Shown: positions 28,026 to 37,208 of the stretch, piece by piece
How positions within the stretch are numbered: position 1 is the stretch's first letter
Layout: each line of letters starts with the position of its first letter
Origin: Actinomadura sp. KC216
GTDB taxonomy: Bacteria > Actinomycetota > Actinomycetes > Streptosporangiales > Streptosporangiaceae
NCBI RefSeq assembly: GCF_004348535.1
Contig: NZ_SMJX01000014.1
Location: forward strand, 1 to 56,418
Direction of reading: 5' to 3'
Length of the DNA stretch: 56,418 nt
The notes under the pieces: model-generated
The model's database searches: none
Told to the model about the DNA's origin: nothing
The model's input: the letters and a program-made list of their open reading frames with translations, nothing else
Translations under genes and position numbers: made by a program

Positions 28026-28676
28026 GTGAAGCAGACCATAATCACGGCCGTCGTCCGGCAGTTCGGAAACCCTCGGGGCGCAGCCGGGCGCGTCGCCGGC
28101 TGGGTGCTCGCGCACCGCTCCTCCAACCGAAGGCGCAACGAATGGGTCGTCTCCCTCCTCGATGTGCGGCCCGCCGACCGGGTTCTGGAGATCGGATTCG
28201 GTCCCGGTCTGGCCATCGCCGAGGTGGACCGCCGAATCGGTCCATCGGGACACGTCTACGGGATCGACCACTCCGACGTGATGGTCCGGCAGGCGAGCAG
28301 GCGCAACGCCGCGGGTATCCGGGCCGGTCGGATCACGCTCGCCCTGGCTTCGGTCGAACAGCTGCCGCCCGCCTTCGACGGTCCTTTCGAGACCGTCTTC
28401 GGCGTCAACACGCTCGCGTTCTGGACGGAACCGGTCCGTCGACTCGACGATCTGCGGCGGCGGCTCGCGCCCGGCGGGCGCATCGCCATCGCCTCGCAGC
28501 CGCGCCATCCCGGTGTCACGAGGGATCCCGCGCGGGCCGCCGCCGAGACGGCGGACCTGTTCCGCAAGGCCGGTCTCACCCAGGTGAGAAGCGAGACCCT
28601 CGATCTCGACCCTCCTGTGATCTGCGTCCTCGGCGTCAACCCCGGCCCCTCTCAGGAGCCCGGCCGGAACGGTTGA
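28026..28676 (+). CDS. SAM-dependent methyltransferase, class I
   Basis: A 216-residue protein. Motif I is VLEIGFGPG at residues 53-61; then VYGIDHSDVMVRQA (acidic SAM-ribose residue) and LAPGGRIAIAS (motif III-like). The start is taken at GTG 28026 (KQTIITAVVRQFGNPRG), where homology to actinobacterial relatives begins, rather than the GTG at 27939, whose extra residues look non-coding. It belongs to a common family of uncharacterised methyltransferases. It could O- or N-methylate the lipopeptide, but equally may be unrelated. Convergent with the LuxR-type regulator. Confidence 0.78.
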   Translation: MKQTIITAVVRQFGNPRGAAGRVAGWVLAHRSSNRRRNEWVVSLLDVRPADRVLEIGFGPGLAIAEVDRRIGPSGHVYGIDHSDVMVRQASRRNAAGIRAGRITLALASVEQLPPAFDGPFETVFGVNTLAFWTEPVRRLDDLRRRLAPGGRIAIASQPRHPGVTRDPARAAAETADLFRKAGLTQVRSETLDLDPPVICVLGVNPGPSQEPGRNG

Positions 28677-28707
28677 CCCGAGCCGTATCCCTATCCGGGC
28701 CGGAGCT

Positions 28708-29343
28708 TCATTCGGCACGGAGCATCCGGGCGACGAAGTGTGCACGGCTCGGTGAGTTCGCCTTGTGCAGCACGGCCGAGACGTGTCGCTTGACGCTGTG
28801 CAGGGATATCCCCAGCTGATGCGCGATCTGCCTGTTGCTGAACCCTTCGAGCAGGAGCGCGATGACTTCGCGCTCGCGCGGACTGAAGTAGGGCTGGGTG
28901 TGTGACGGCGCCGGAAACCTGCCGGTCGATCGGGCGTATTCGAGGAGGTAGTTCGCCACCGGCGGAGGCATCGGGCGCTCCCCTCGCATCAGAGCCTCCA
29001 GCGTGTTGTTCAGCGTCGACTCGGTGATGTCGCGCAGCATGAGGTAGCCGTCTGCGCACCTCTGCGCGGACATGGCGAGGTCCTGAGGCTCGGTGCCGAC
29101 CACCAGTTCCAGCACACGGCTGGCGGGGAACCCGCTCCGGACGAGATCGGCGACTTCGTCATCGTGCGCGCAGGTGACGATGATGACGTCCGGGTTCAGT
29201 CCGCTGATATTCGCCTTTCGCGAAGCAAGCAGTTCCCGGAGGCTCCCATGGCATTCGAGGCTTTCCACCCCGGCAATTCTTCTCAGCATTGTTGCCAAGC
29301 CGCAGCGAATGACTTCACATGGCTCGAGGACGGCGACGTCCAT
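28708..29343 (-). CDS. NarL/LuxR-type response regulator with degenerate receiver
   Basis: A 211-residue regulator. The N-terminal 120 residues fit a receiver fold, but the acidic pair is replaced (AVLEPCEVIRCGL where relatives have DD) and the strand that should end in the phosphorylated Asp reads PDVIIVTCAHDD, with T/C there. It is therefore probably phosphorylation-independent. Residues about 145-195 are a LuxR HTH: FSPREREVIALLLEGFSNRQ and IAHQLGISLHSVKRHVSAVL. A strong GGGAGG precedes ATG 29343, deciding against longer frames. No histidine kinase is adjacent. It is the only regulator in the biosynthetic region and is the likely pathway-specific controller. Confidence 0.85.
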   Translation of the reverse strand: MDVAVLEPCEVIRCGLATMLRRIAGVESLECHGSLRELLASRKANISGLNPDVIIVTCAHDDEVADLVRSGFPASRVLELVVGTEPQDLAMSAQRCADGYLMLRDITESTLNNTLEALMRGERPMPPPVANYLLEYARSTGRFPAPSHTQPYFSPREREVIALLLEGFSNRQIAHQLGISLHSVKRHVSAVLHKANSPSRAHFVARMLRAE

Positions 29344-30294
29344 GCCATCAGCCTCCCACCTAGCAAAGCTACATACTGAAGCCAAATCCCAAATAGGACG
29401 GAAGCGGTCCATATCGGACGATATCCAGCCGGGTTGCCACGTCTGGACAAGCACACCTTCGATGTTAGACGACCATGCCCGTCAGAGCATGTCAACCTCG
29501 CCATGACCGATACTTTTCAGTCACTCGCATCCGGATGTGCTCACTACACCAAGCCGGTCGCTGAACGGTACGGCCCGCAGCCGTGGACCCGATTCAGGTA
29601 ATGAACTCCCGGCAATTTTTCTCCAGCTTACCGGCGAGGTAGGCATGAAAGGCGTTCGCGACCTGAAAATGAGCCCACTCGGTGACGCCTACGGCGCGAC
29701 GGTCCGAGGACGAGTCGCGGCCTCACGCGGACGTCGTCCCAACTGAACCGGATCTTGGCTGATGCTCATCGTCATGCTTGACGTCAAATGCACATTAAGT
29801 CGCATTATGACGAGTTTGTTCTCATCGACGATAGGCATCGAAACCCTCCTCCCGGTGCTCGACGCCATGGAATCGTCCCCGGCGCCGCCGAGCTGCGCGT
29901 CCGCCCGTACGAGCTGCTCGATCCGGCTCCGGGCGCGCTCGTGACCGGTCGGCTGCGGCGCCGCCCGGGCCGTCGCGGAGCGTTCCAGGACCGCGAGGTC
30001 GCCGGCTATCGGGCCGAACTTGCGTCGCCACGCCCGCCTTGCGGTACTGGGAAGAGTGCGGCCTGTTCCCGCCGCCCGTCCGGGGCTCCGGGCGGCCGTC
30101 AATGGTCGCCGGGAGCCGACCCAGCGCCTGCTCACCGAGCTGGACGATCGGATCGCCCGAGCTCAGGTGTGTCCGAGGGGCGACACGCCCTGACAGCACA
30201 TGGCCGATGGGCTCGCCGATTTGCGAACCCGGTGCACCGGCCGTCGGGCAGTGGGTGCTCGCCGGTCGGCGCGACGTCGGCGGCGTGAGCACCG
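29344..30294. other. Intergenic stretch with a palindrome and a MerR remnant
   Basis: About 950 bases without an intact gene. It contains the LuxR-type gene leader, the perfect palindrome TTGACGTCAA at 29779-29788, flanking CGTCAT (29771) and ATGACG (29808) half-sites, and a MerR remnant listed separately. It separates the biosynthetic cluster from the catabolic island. Confidence 0.5.
30006..30168 (+). pseudogene. MerR-family regulator remnant
   Basis: TCVATPALRYWEECGLFPPP followed by VRGSG is the recognisable N-terminal MerR winged-helix segment. The fragment QRLLTELDDRIARAQ, typical of the MerR dimerisation helix, follows directly in another frame at 30123-30168. Most of the protein in between is deleted. 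Confidence 0.6.
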
Positions 30295-30999
30295 CTACGG
30301 CGCGGATGCCGTAGAGGTGCCCGGTTGGATTCCGGTTAGGACGAGTTGGGTCAGATGACCTGTGAATCGTTCGAGCAGCTCCTCGTCGATCTGCTCTTCG
30401 AAGGCGCGCTCCATCCAGCGTCGCGCCGAGAACATGTACTCGGCGGCGCCGAGCACTGAGAAAAAGAAGAAAGTCGGATCCACCTCGCGGAACGTCCCTG
30501 CCTCTTGCCCTTCGGCGAGCACGCTCGCGTACCAGCGGCGCATCGGGAGCGCGAATGACCGGCTCAGCCGCTCGACCGCTTCATCATGCCCGGAAAGAAG
30601 GCGTTGGTTGAGCAGCCGGTTCAGGTAAGGGAAGCGGACGTAGTTGCGCACGACAGCGCGAAGGTGTCTTGCCAGCTTCTCGTCCGGAGGAAGGTCCTGA
30701 CGGTCGAGTCGCTCGACGTCGGCGACCAGGACGCTGACGATCCGTTCGAGCAGCGCGTCGAAGAGGCCGTCCTTGTTGCCGAAGCAGTACTTGACCATGG
30801 CCACGTTGGCCGCTGCGTGGGCGCAGATCTCGGCGACCGGCACATCGCTGCCGGCGCGCTCGTACAGGAGCGCATGAGCCGATTCCAGCAGCCGGTCGGC
30901 GGTGGCCGCCGCCTGCCGGGGCGCCCCGGAGGCGGGCCAAGGTGGGAGGGCGGGCCGCGCCCGCTTGCCGGTAGGACTCATCGCGGATGAGTCTGCCAC
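30295..30999 (-). CDS. TetR-family repressor of the atu-like operon
   Basis: A 234-residue TetR protein. The N-terminal HTH reads VPVAEICAHAAANVAMVKYC followed by FGNKDGLFDALLER. The C-terminal ligand domain is all-helical. GTG 30999 is chosen as start since CAAGGGCTG precedes it; the alternative is ATG 30981. It is divergent from the AtuA-like gene with only 42 bases between starts. That gap holds an inverted repeat overlapping the operon promoter, so it is the likely autorepressor and operon repressor, presumably released by an acyl-CoA. Its function resembles that of AtuR/LiuR-type regulators, by analogy. Confidence 0.85.
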   Translation of the reverse strand: MADSSAMSPTGKRARPALPPWPASGAPRQAAATADRLLESAHALLYERAGSDVPVAEICAHAAANVAMVKYCFGNKDGLFDALLERIVSVLVADVERLDRQDLPPDEKLARHLRAVVRNYVRFPYLNRLLNQRLLSGHDEAVERLSRSFALPMRRWYASVLAEGQEAGTFREVDPTFFFFSVLGAAEYMFSARRWMERAFEEQIDEELLERFTGHLTQLVLTGIQPGTSTASAP

Positions 31000-31005
31000 C
31001 AGCCC

Positions 31006-31030
31006 TTGACGTTAAACAAACATTTAATTA
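31006..31030 (+). promoter_or_regulatory. Promoter and TetR operator candidate for the atu-like operon
   Basis: TTGACG at 31006-31011 is a good -35 element, followed by AT-rich sequence able to hold a -10 (TTAATTAG region). The inverted repeat TTAAACAAACATTTAA (31012-31027, arms TTAAA/TTTAA) sits between, where a bound repressor would block both divergent genes. Confidence 0.5.
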
Positions 31031-31041
31031 GCGTGCCCGGC

Positions 31042-32838
31042 ATGGCTAGGGAGACCCGTATCGGGTGCTGGTCCGGCGCGTGGGGCGACAGTCCCGCGTA
31101 CGCGCCGCAGCTCGTCGAGCGCGGAGAGGTCGACTATCTCGTCGCCGACCACCTCGCGGAGGTGACGATGGCGCTGCTCGCCCGCAGGCGCATGCGGGAC
31201 GCCGATCGCGGCTTCGTTCCGGACGTCGTGGAATCGCTGGCGCCGCTTCTCGGCCGGATCCGCGACGGCGGACTCCGCGTGATCACTAACGGCGGCGGGC
31301 TGGACCCGCGCGGCTGTGCGGCCGCGCTGGGCGCGGCGGCCGCAAGAGCCGGCGTCGAGCTGCGCATAGGGGTCGTCATGGGCGACGATCTCCTTGACCG
31401 CGCTGACGAGCTGTGCGGGGAAGCTCTCGTCGCCGCGGGTTCACCGAGGCGACCGATGACGTTGAACGCATATCTCGGCGCACGGCCGATCTGCGCCGCT
31501 CTCGATCGCGGGGCCGATGTCGTCGTCACCGGCCGCTGCGCTGACTCCGCGCTTGCGCTCGGTGCGCTCATGCACGAGTTCGGCTGGGACGACCAGGACT
31601 ACGACCGGCTGTCCGCGGGCAGTCTGGTCGGGCACGTCCTGGAATGCGGTGCCCAATGCACCGGTGGCCTGTTCACCGATTGGGAGTCGGTCCCGGGCTG
31701 GGACGACATGGGCGCGCCCATCGCCGTGTGCCGCGAGGACGGGACGGCCACGATCACGAAGGCGCCGGGAACCGGCGGCCTGGTGAGCGTCGGTTCCGTG
31801 GCCGAGCAGATCGTCTACGAGATCGGCGATCCCGGCGCGTACGTGCTCCCGGACGTGGTCTGCGACTGGCGCGCCGTGCGAGTCGAGCAACGCGGCCCCG
31901 ACCGCGTCACCCTGTCGGGCGCCCGCGGCCGGCCGCCCACCACCACCTACAAGGCGACGGCGGCCTACCATGCCGGTCACCGCCTGGTCGGGACCGTGAT
32001 GGTCGGTGGTCCGGACGCCGGCGCGAAGGCCCGGCGGGCGGGCCACGCGATCCTCGCCCGCGCCGAACGGCTGGCCGGTGCGACCGGGCACGCCCCCTTC
32101 ACCGAGACGTCGGTCGAGGTCATCGGGGCGGGCGACACCTATGGGCCGGACCGTCGCGATGACGCGGCCCGTGAGGTAGTGCTCAAAGTGGCCGCCCGGC
32201 ACCCGGACGCGGATGCGTTGACCGTGCTCGGCCGGGAGGTGGCGCCCGCCGCGCTGGCGATGGCGCCCGGCATCACGGGCCTGTTCGCCGGCCGTCCCCG
32301 ACCGGCGGCGGCACTCGGGATCGCGTCGGTGCTCGTCAGCAAGGAGCAGGTGCCCGTGTCCGTGCACTTCGACGACGCGGTGCACGAGGTCGCGGTCGCG
32401 CCGGGGGACGGCGGCGTCCCGGTCACGAGCACCCCGCTCAAGGTCGCCTCCGGCGAGCACGGCGATCAGTCCGGCGAACGCGTGCCGCTGGGTCGTATCG
32501 CCCACGCGCGCAGCGGCGACAAGGGCAATGATGCCAATATCGGCGTGATAGCCCGTCGCCCGGAGTATTTGCGCCTGATACGCGAGCAGGTGACCGCCGA
32601 GCGCGTCCGCGCGTTCTTCGACCACCACCTCGACGGGGACGTGACCGCCTGGGAACTTCCCGGCCTGCACGCGGTGAACTTCCTGCTGACCGACGTGCTG
32701 GGCGGAGCCGGGGGCACGACGTCCCTGCGCTACGACCCGCAGGGCAAGGCGTACGCGTCCATGCTGCTCGAGCTTCCGATCATCGTGCCGCGGGACCTGC
32801 TCGACCGTGGCGGGCTCGCGGCGGGGAGCGCGAGATGA
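31042..32838 (+). CDS. AtuA-family protein (DUF1446)
   Basis: A 598-residue cytoplasmic protein of the AtuA family, essential in Pseudomonas for acyclic terpene (citronellol/geraniol) use, with unknown biochemical role. Family features are the N-terminal IGCWSGAWGDS, NGGGLDPRGCA, VVTGRCADSALALG and LVGHVLECGAQCTGG, and the C-terminal small domain HARSGDKGNDANIGVIAR. Length is typical for the fused long form. ATG 31042 follows the promoter/operator. It overlaps the next gene by 4 bases (ATGA). It implies that the operon handles a branched isoprenoid-like acyl-CoA. Confidence 0.88.
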   Translation: MARETRIGCWSGAWGDSPAYAPQLVERGEVDYLVADHLAEVTMALLARRRMRDADRGFVPDVVESLAPLLGRIRDGGLRVITNGGGLDPRGCAAALGAAAARAGVELRIGVVMGDDLLDRADELCGEALVAAGSPRRPMTLNAYLGARPICAALDRGADVVVTGRCADSALALGALMHEFGWDDQDYDRLSAGSLVGHVLECGAQCTGGLFTDWESVPGWDDMGAPIAVCREDGTATITKAPGTGGLVSVGSVAEQIVYEIGDPGAYVLPDVVCDWRAVRVEQRGPDRVTLSGARGRPPTTTYKATAAYHAGHRLVGTVMVGGPDAGAKARRAGHAILARAERLAGATGHAPFTETSVEVIGAGDTYGPDRRDDAAREVVLKVAARHPDADALTVLGREVAPAALAMAPGITGLFAGRPRPAAALGIASVLVSKEQVPVSVHFDDAVHEVAVAPGDGGVPVTSTPLKVASGEHGDQSGERVPLGRIAHARSGDKGNDANIGVIARRPEYLRLIREQVTAERVRAFFDHHLDGDVTAWELPGLHAVNFLLTDVLGGAGGTTSLRYDPQGKAYASMLLELPIIVPRDLLDRGGLAAGSAR

Positions 32839-33617
32839 GCGCACGCGTGGAGATCGTGGACGGAGTCGCGACCGTCACGATCGGGCACGCCGGGGGCCGT
32901 GCCGCGCTCGACCTGGACTCGACGCGTGAGCTGGCCGCCGCGGTGGCGGCCGCGGAGGCCGACCCCGCCACCCACGTGATCCTGCTGCGCGCGGAGGGCA
33001 CCGCGTTCTGTGTCGGCGGCTCGATCGACTTCTTCGCTGATTGCGGGACGATGCTGCACGACCGCCTGCTCGAGTTCTTCGAAGTGCTCAACCCCGCGAT
33101 CCGGCTCCTGCACGAGACGTCGAAGATCACGATCGCGGCGGTGCACGGGGCGGTGGCCGGCGGCGGAATCGGTCTCATGGCCGCCGCCGACGTCGTGATC
33201 ATGGCACGGAGCACAGTGGTGACGCTGGCATACGAGCCGCTGGCCGCGAGCCCCGACGCGGGAGTGAGCTGGTTCCTGCCGCGCGACATCGGTTACCGGC
33301 GCGCGCTGGCGCTCTACCTGTCGTCGGAGCGCGTCGACGCGCGGCACGCCATGGAGCTCGGGCTGGTCACGTCCGTCGTGGAGGACGACGAGCTCGACCA
33401 GCACGGTCGGGCGTTCGCCCGGCGGATCGCCACGGGTTCGCCCGTCGCACACGCCACGGCCAAGCGGCTCTTGCGGCAGGCGACCGCCACGGCGCTCGAC
33501 CGGCAATTGGAGGACGAGCGACGCGCGTTCGCCGACAACGCGCGGCGGCCCGAGTTCGCCCAGGGCGTGGCGGCCTTCCTGGGGAGTCGCGGGGAGGGCC
33601 GGCATGCCGGTACTTGA
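32835..33617 (+). CDS. Enoyl-CoA hydratase/isomerase
   Basis: A 260-residue crotonase. The oxyanion-hole regions are EGTAFCVGGSIDFFA and GAVAGGGIGLMAAADVV. The SPDAGVSWFLPR loop is like PaaG/AtuE-type members. By position it would hydrate the glutaconyl-type enoyl-CoA formed by the carboxylase, as AtuE (isohexenylglutaconyl-CoA hydratase) or LiuC does. It overlaps AtuA by 4 bases and the carboxylase by 14 bases, so is tightly coupled. Confidence 0.87.
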   Translation: MSARVEIVDGVATVTIGHAGGRAALDLDSTRELAAAVAAAEADPATHVILLRAEGTAFCVGGSIDFFADCGTMLHDRLLEFFEVLNPAIRLLHETSKITIAAVHGAVAGGGIGLMAAADVVIMARSTVVTLAYEPLAASPDAGVSWFLPRDIGYRRALALYLSSERVDARHAMELGLVTSVVEDDELDQHGRAFARRIATGSPVAHATAKRLLRQATATALDRQLEDERRAFADNARRPEFAQGVAAFLGSRGEGRHAGT

Positions 33618-35199
33618 CTCCTCCTTCGAGCCCGCCGCCCCGGCGGCGGCCGCCAACCGGAGGGTCGCCGAGGAGCGCCTCGGCGAGCTGACCGGGCTGC
33701 TGGAGCAGCTCAATTCCGGAGGCGGCCGGCGCTACATCGAGCGTCACCGAGCACGGGGGAAACTTCTCGCGCGCGAGCGCATCGAACTGCTCGTCGACCC
33801 CGACAGCCCGTTCCTCGAGTTGATGCCGCTGATCGGCTGGGGCACCGATCATCCGCTGGGAGGCGGCATCGTCTGCGGAATCGGGGTGGTCGAGGGTGTC
33901 GCGTGTGTCGTGTCCGCCAACGATCCGACAACGCGCGGCGGAACGATGAGCCCCTACACGATGCGCAAATTCCTGCGCGCCATGGAGATCGCGCACGAGA
34001 ATCGCCTACCGCTGATCAACCTGGTGGAGTCGGGGGGCGCCGATCTGTCGTCCCAGGCCGAGTTGTTCGTCCCCGGCGGCGCGATGTTCCGGAACCTCAC
34101 CCGGCTGTCGGCGGCCGGCGTCCCGACGATCGCACTCGTCTTCGGGAACTCCACCGCCGGTGGTGCCTACATCCCCGGCATGTGCGACTACACGGTCTTC
34201 GTCGACGGTGGCGCGAAGGTCTTCCTCGGCGGGCCACCGCTGGTGAAGATGGCGACCGGCGAGGACGCCGACGATGAGGAACTCGGCGGCGCGGCGATGC
34301 ATTCGCGCACGTCGGGACTCTCGGACTATCTCGCCGCCGACGAGCGGGACGCGCTGCGGATCGGGCGTGAGATCGTCGCCAACCTCACGGTCGGTGCGAC
34401 CGTGACGCCCTTGCCGGTCCCGGCGGCCCCGTTGCACGACCCCGCGGATCTGCTCGGCATCGTTCCTGCCGATCCGCGGGTGCCGTTCGATCCGCGCGAG
34501 ATGCTGGCGCGGATTCTCGACGGCTCGCGTTACGACGAGTTCAAGCCACTTTATGGAGCAGCGTTGAGCACTGGGTGGGGAGCGATACACGGTCACCCCG
34601 TCGGTGTCCTGGCCAATGTGCGAGGGGTCCTCTTCTCGGAGGAGGCGCAGAAGGCGGCGCAGTTCATCCAGCTCGCCAACCGGAATCACGTACCGCTGCT
34701 GTTCTTGCACAACACCACCGGCTTCATGGTCGGCCGCGACTACGAGCAAGGCGGAATCATCAAACATGGCGCCCACATGATCAACGCGGTATCGAACTCG
34801 GCCGTACCGCACATCGGCGTGATCCTCGGTGGCTCCTACGGCGCCGCGCACTACGCCATGGCCGGCCGCGCGTACGCGCCGCGCTTCCTGTTCTCGTGGC
34901 CCAGCGCGAGGTCGGCCGTCATGGGTCCGCAGCAGTTGGCGGGAGTGTTGTCCATCGTCGCGCGCGCCGGTGCGCGGGCGCGTGGTGAGGTCTTCGATGA
35001 GGAGGCCGATGCCCGCATGCGCGCATCGGTCGTGGGTCAGATCGAGGCCGAGCAGACCGCGCTGGCCAACACGGCGCGGGGCTACGACGACGGCATCATC
35101 GACCCGCGCGACACCCGGACCGTCCTCGGACTCGCGCTCTCCGTGGTGCACAACGCGCCCGTTCGCGGCACCGACGGCTTCGGCGTCTTCAGGTTGTGA
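33604..35199 (+). CDS. Acyl-CoA carboxylase, carboxyltransferase (beta) subunit
   Basis: A 531-residue carboxyltransferase of the methylcrotonyl/geranyl-CoA carboxylase type. It has RERIELLVDPDSPFLEL, GNSTAGGAYIPGMCDYTV (acyl-CoA oxyanion site), KVFLGGPPLVKMATGED, FLHNTTGFMVGRDYEQGGII (carboxybiotin site) and SYGAAHYAMAGRAYAPRF. These fit MccB/AtuC/LiuB better than acetyl- or propionyl-CoA carboxylase. It works with the biotinylated alpha subunit next door to carboxylate the gamma carbon of a 3-methyl-2-enoyl-CoA (inference). It ends 5 bases before the alpha start. Confidence 0.9.
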   Translation: MPVLDSSFEPAAPAAAANRRVAEERLGELTGLLEQLNSGGGRRYIERHRARGKLLARERIELLVDPDSPFLELMPLIGWGTDHPLGGGIVCGIGVVEGVACVVSANDPTTRGGTMSPYTMRKFLRAMEIAHENRLPLINLVESGGADLSSQAELFVPGGAMFRNLTRLSAAGVPTIALVFGNSTAGGAYIPGMCDYTVFVDGGAKVFLGGPPLVKMATGEDADDEELGGAAMHSRTSGLSDYLAADERDALRIGREIVANLTVGATVTPLPVPAAPLHDPADLLGIVPADPRVPFDPREMLARILDGSRYDEFKPLYGAALSTGWGAIHGHPVGVLANVRGVLFSEEAQKAAQFIQLANRNHVPLLFLHNTTGFMVGRDYEQGGIIKHGAHMINAVSNSAVPHIGVILGGSYGAAHYAMAGRAYAPRFLFSWPSARSAVMGPQQLAGVLSIVARAGARARGEVFDEEADARMRASVVGQIEAEQTALANTARGYDDGIIDPRDTRTVLGLALSVVHNAPVRGTDGFGVFRL

Positions 35200-35204
35200 T
35201 CCCC

Positions 35205-37199
35205 ATGACCGAACGGCCCATCACCCGGCTGCTGGTCGCCAACCGCGGTGAGATCGCACGGCGCGTGTTCGCGACCTGTAGGCGCCTGGGCATCGCCACT
35301 GTGGCGGTCTACTCGGATCCGGACGCGCAGGCCTCGTTCGTCGCCGAGGCGGACGCGGCGATCGCGCTGGGCGGCACCGGCGCGGCGGAGTCGTACCTGC
35401 GCGCGGACGCGATCGTCGCCGCGGCGCTCCAGGCGGGCGCGGACGCCGTCCATCCCGGTTACGGATTCCTGTCCGAGAACTCCGCGTTCGCGCAGGCGGT
35501 ACTCGATGCGGGACTCGCATGGGTCGGGCCGTCCCCCGCCGTCATCGCGGCAATGGGCTCCAAGACCGAGGCACGCGAGCGCATGGACGCCGCCGGGGTA
35601 CCGGTACTGCCCGGCCGGACGCTGGACGGCGCACGGCGCGCGGACCTGGCAGTGCTCGGCGCGGAGGTCGGCTATCCGCTGCTCGTCAAGGCCGCCGCCG
35701 GTGGGGGCGGCAGGGGCATGCGGCTGGTGCCGGACGCCGCCGCGCTCGCCGCCGGCGTCGAGTCGGCCCGCCGGGAGGCCGCGAACGCCTTCGGGGACGA
35801 CACGGTCTTCCTCGAGCGGTTCGCGGGCGGCGCGCGGCACGTCGAGATCCAGATCATGGGCGACCGCCACGGCCGCGTCGCGGCGCTCCACGAGCGCGAC
35901 TGCTCGGTGCAGCGCCGCCATCAGAAGGTCATTGAGGAGGCGCCCTCCCCGGCGGTCGACGACGAGACGCGCGGCGCCATGAGCGCCGCCGCCGTGACCG
36001 CCGGGAAGACGCTGGGCTACGTCGGCGCGGGCACCGTGGAGTTCCTGCTCACCGAAGGAGGCGAGTTCTTCTTCCTTGAGGTCAACACCCGCCTGCAGGT
36101 CGAGCATCCGGTGACCGAGCTGGTCACCGGCCTGGATCTGGTCGAGCTGCAGATCTTGGTGGCGGAGGGGCGCGCCCTGCCACCCGAGGCGCTCGCGCCG
36201 CCCCTGCGCGGGCACGCGATGGAGGCCCGTCTTTACGCCGAGGACGTCGCGAACGGCTTCCTGCCGGTGACCGGCACCATCAGCCGGTTCCGTATACCCG
36301 GCGACGTCCGCGTCGACAGCGGTGTGGGCGGCGGATCGGTGATCGGCCCGCACTATGACGCGATGCTGGCCAAGGTAATCGCCCACGGTCGCACCCGGGA
36401 CGAGGCCGCGCGCAAACTCGCGGACGCGTTGACGCGCGCGGAACTGCACGGCACCGTGACCAATCGCGACTTCTTGGTGCGGGTCCTACGGCATCCGGAA
36501 TTCCTCGCGGGCGCGGCCGACACCTCGTTTCTGGAGCGCCACGATCCGGTGGCACTGGCCGCGCCGTTGCCGGGCGCCCAGGAGACGGCCGCGGCGGTCG
36601 CGGCGGCGGCGCTCGCTCGCCAGGCCGGACGTCGCCGGACGGCCCGCGCGTTCGCCGGGCTGCCCAGCGGCTGGCGCAACAACCGCGCGCTGCCGCAGCG
36701 CACGGCCTTCGTGCTCGGCGAACGCGAAGTGACGGTCGAGTACGCGCTCGGACGAACCGGCGACCTGGAGACCCTTCGCGTCGATGGTGCCGAGCTGCCC
36801 CGGATCGTCCTGCACCAATGCGACGGCCACAGGGTCGACCTGGAGATCGACGGCCTGCGCCGACGCTACGACGTCCACTCCGGCAGTGGCGAAATGGTGT
36901 TCGTCAACACTGCCGAGGGCCAGATCGCGCTGCGGGACGTCCCCCGGTTCCCCGGCGCCCGGAAGGCAGAGGAGGCGGGCTCGCTGCGCTCCCCAATGCC
37001 GGGTCTGGTCGCCCGCGTTCTGGTGGAGGACGGGGCAGACGTCCATGACGGCCAGCCGCTACTGGTGCTTGAGGCGATGAAGATGGAACACCAGATCGTC
37101 GCATCGCACCGCGGCGTGGTGGAGTTGAAGGTCCGTGAGGGCGCCCAGGTCGAGGCGGGCAGCGTACTGGCGGTGCTCAATGCCGGATCGGAGCGGTGA
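35205..37199 (+). CDS. Acyl-CoA carboxylase, biotin carboxylase/BCCP (alpha) subunit
   Basis: A 664-residue protein. Biotin carboxylase spans about 1-450: LLVANRGEIARRVF, HPGYGFLSENSAFAQAV, KAAAGGGGRGM (ATP-grasp glycine loop) and EVNTRLQVEHPVTEL. A linker leads to the C-terminal biotinyl domain with K626 in LEAMKMEH. It supplies carboxybiotin for the beta subunit. ATG 35205 is chosen; a GTG at 35196 overlaps the previous stop but adds only three residues. Last gene of the operon, ending 10 bases from a convergent TetR gene. Confidence 0.92.
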   Translation: MTERPITRLLVANRGEIARRVFATCRRLGIATVAVYSDPDAQASFVAEADAAIALGGTGAAESYLRADAIVAAALQAGADAVHPGYGFLSENSAFAQAVLDAGLAWVGPSPAVIAAMGSKTEARERMDAAGVPVLPGRTLDGARRADLAVLGAEVGYPLLVKAAAGGGGRGMRLVPDAAALAAGVESARREAANAFGDDTVFLERFAGGARHVEIQIMGDRHGRVAALHERDCSVQRRHQKVIEEAPSPAVDDETRGAMSAAAVTAGKTLGYVGAGTVEFLLTEGGEFFFLEVNTRLQVEHPVTELVTGLDLVELQILVAEGRALPPEALAPPLRGHAMEARLYAEDVANGFLPVTGTISRFRIPGDVRVDSGVGGGSVIGPHYDAMLAKVIAHGRTRDEAARKLADALTRAELHGTVTNRDFLVRVLRHPEFLAGAADTSFLERHDPVALAAPLPGAQETAAAVAAAALARQAGRRRTARAFAGLPSGWRNNRALPQRTAFVLGEREVTVEYALGRTGDLETLRVDGAELPRIVLHQCDGHRVDLEIDGLRRRYDVHSGSGEMVFVNTAEGQIALRDVPRFPGARKAEEAGSLRSPMPGLVARVLVEDGADVHDGQPLLVLEAMKMEHQIVASHRGVVELKVREGAQVEAGSVLAVLNAGSER

Positions 37200-37208
37200 G
37201 TCGTGGCG

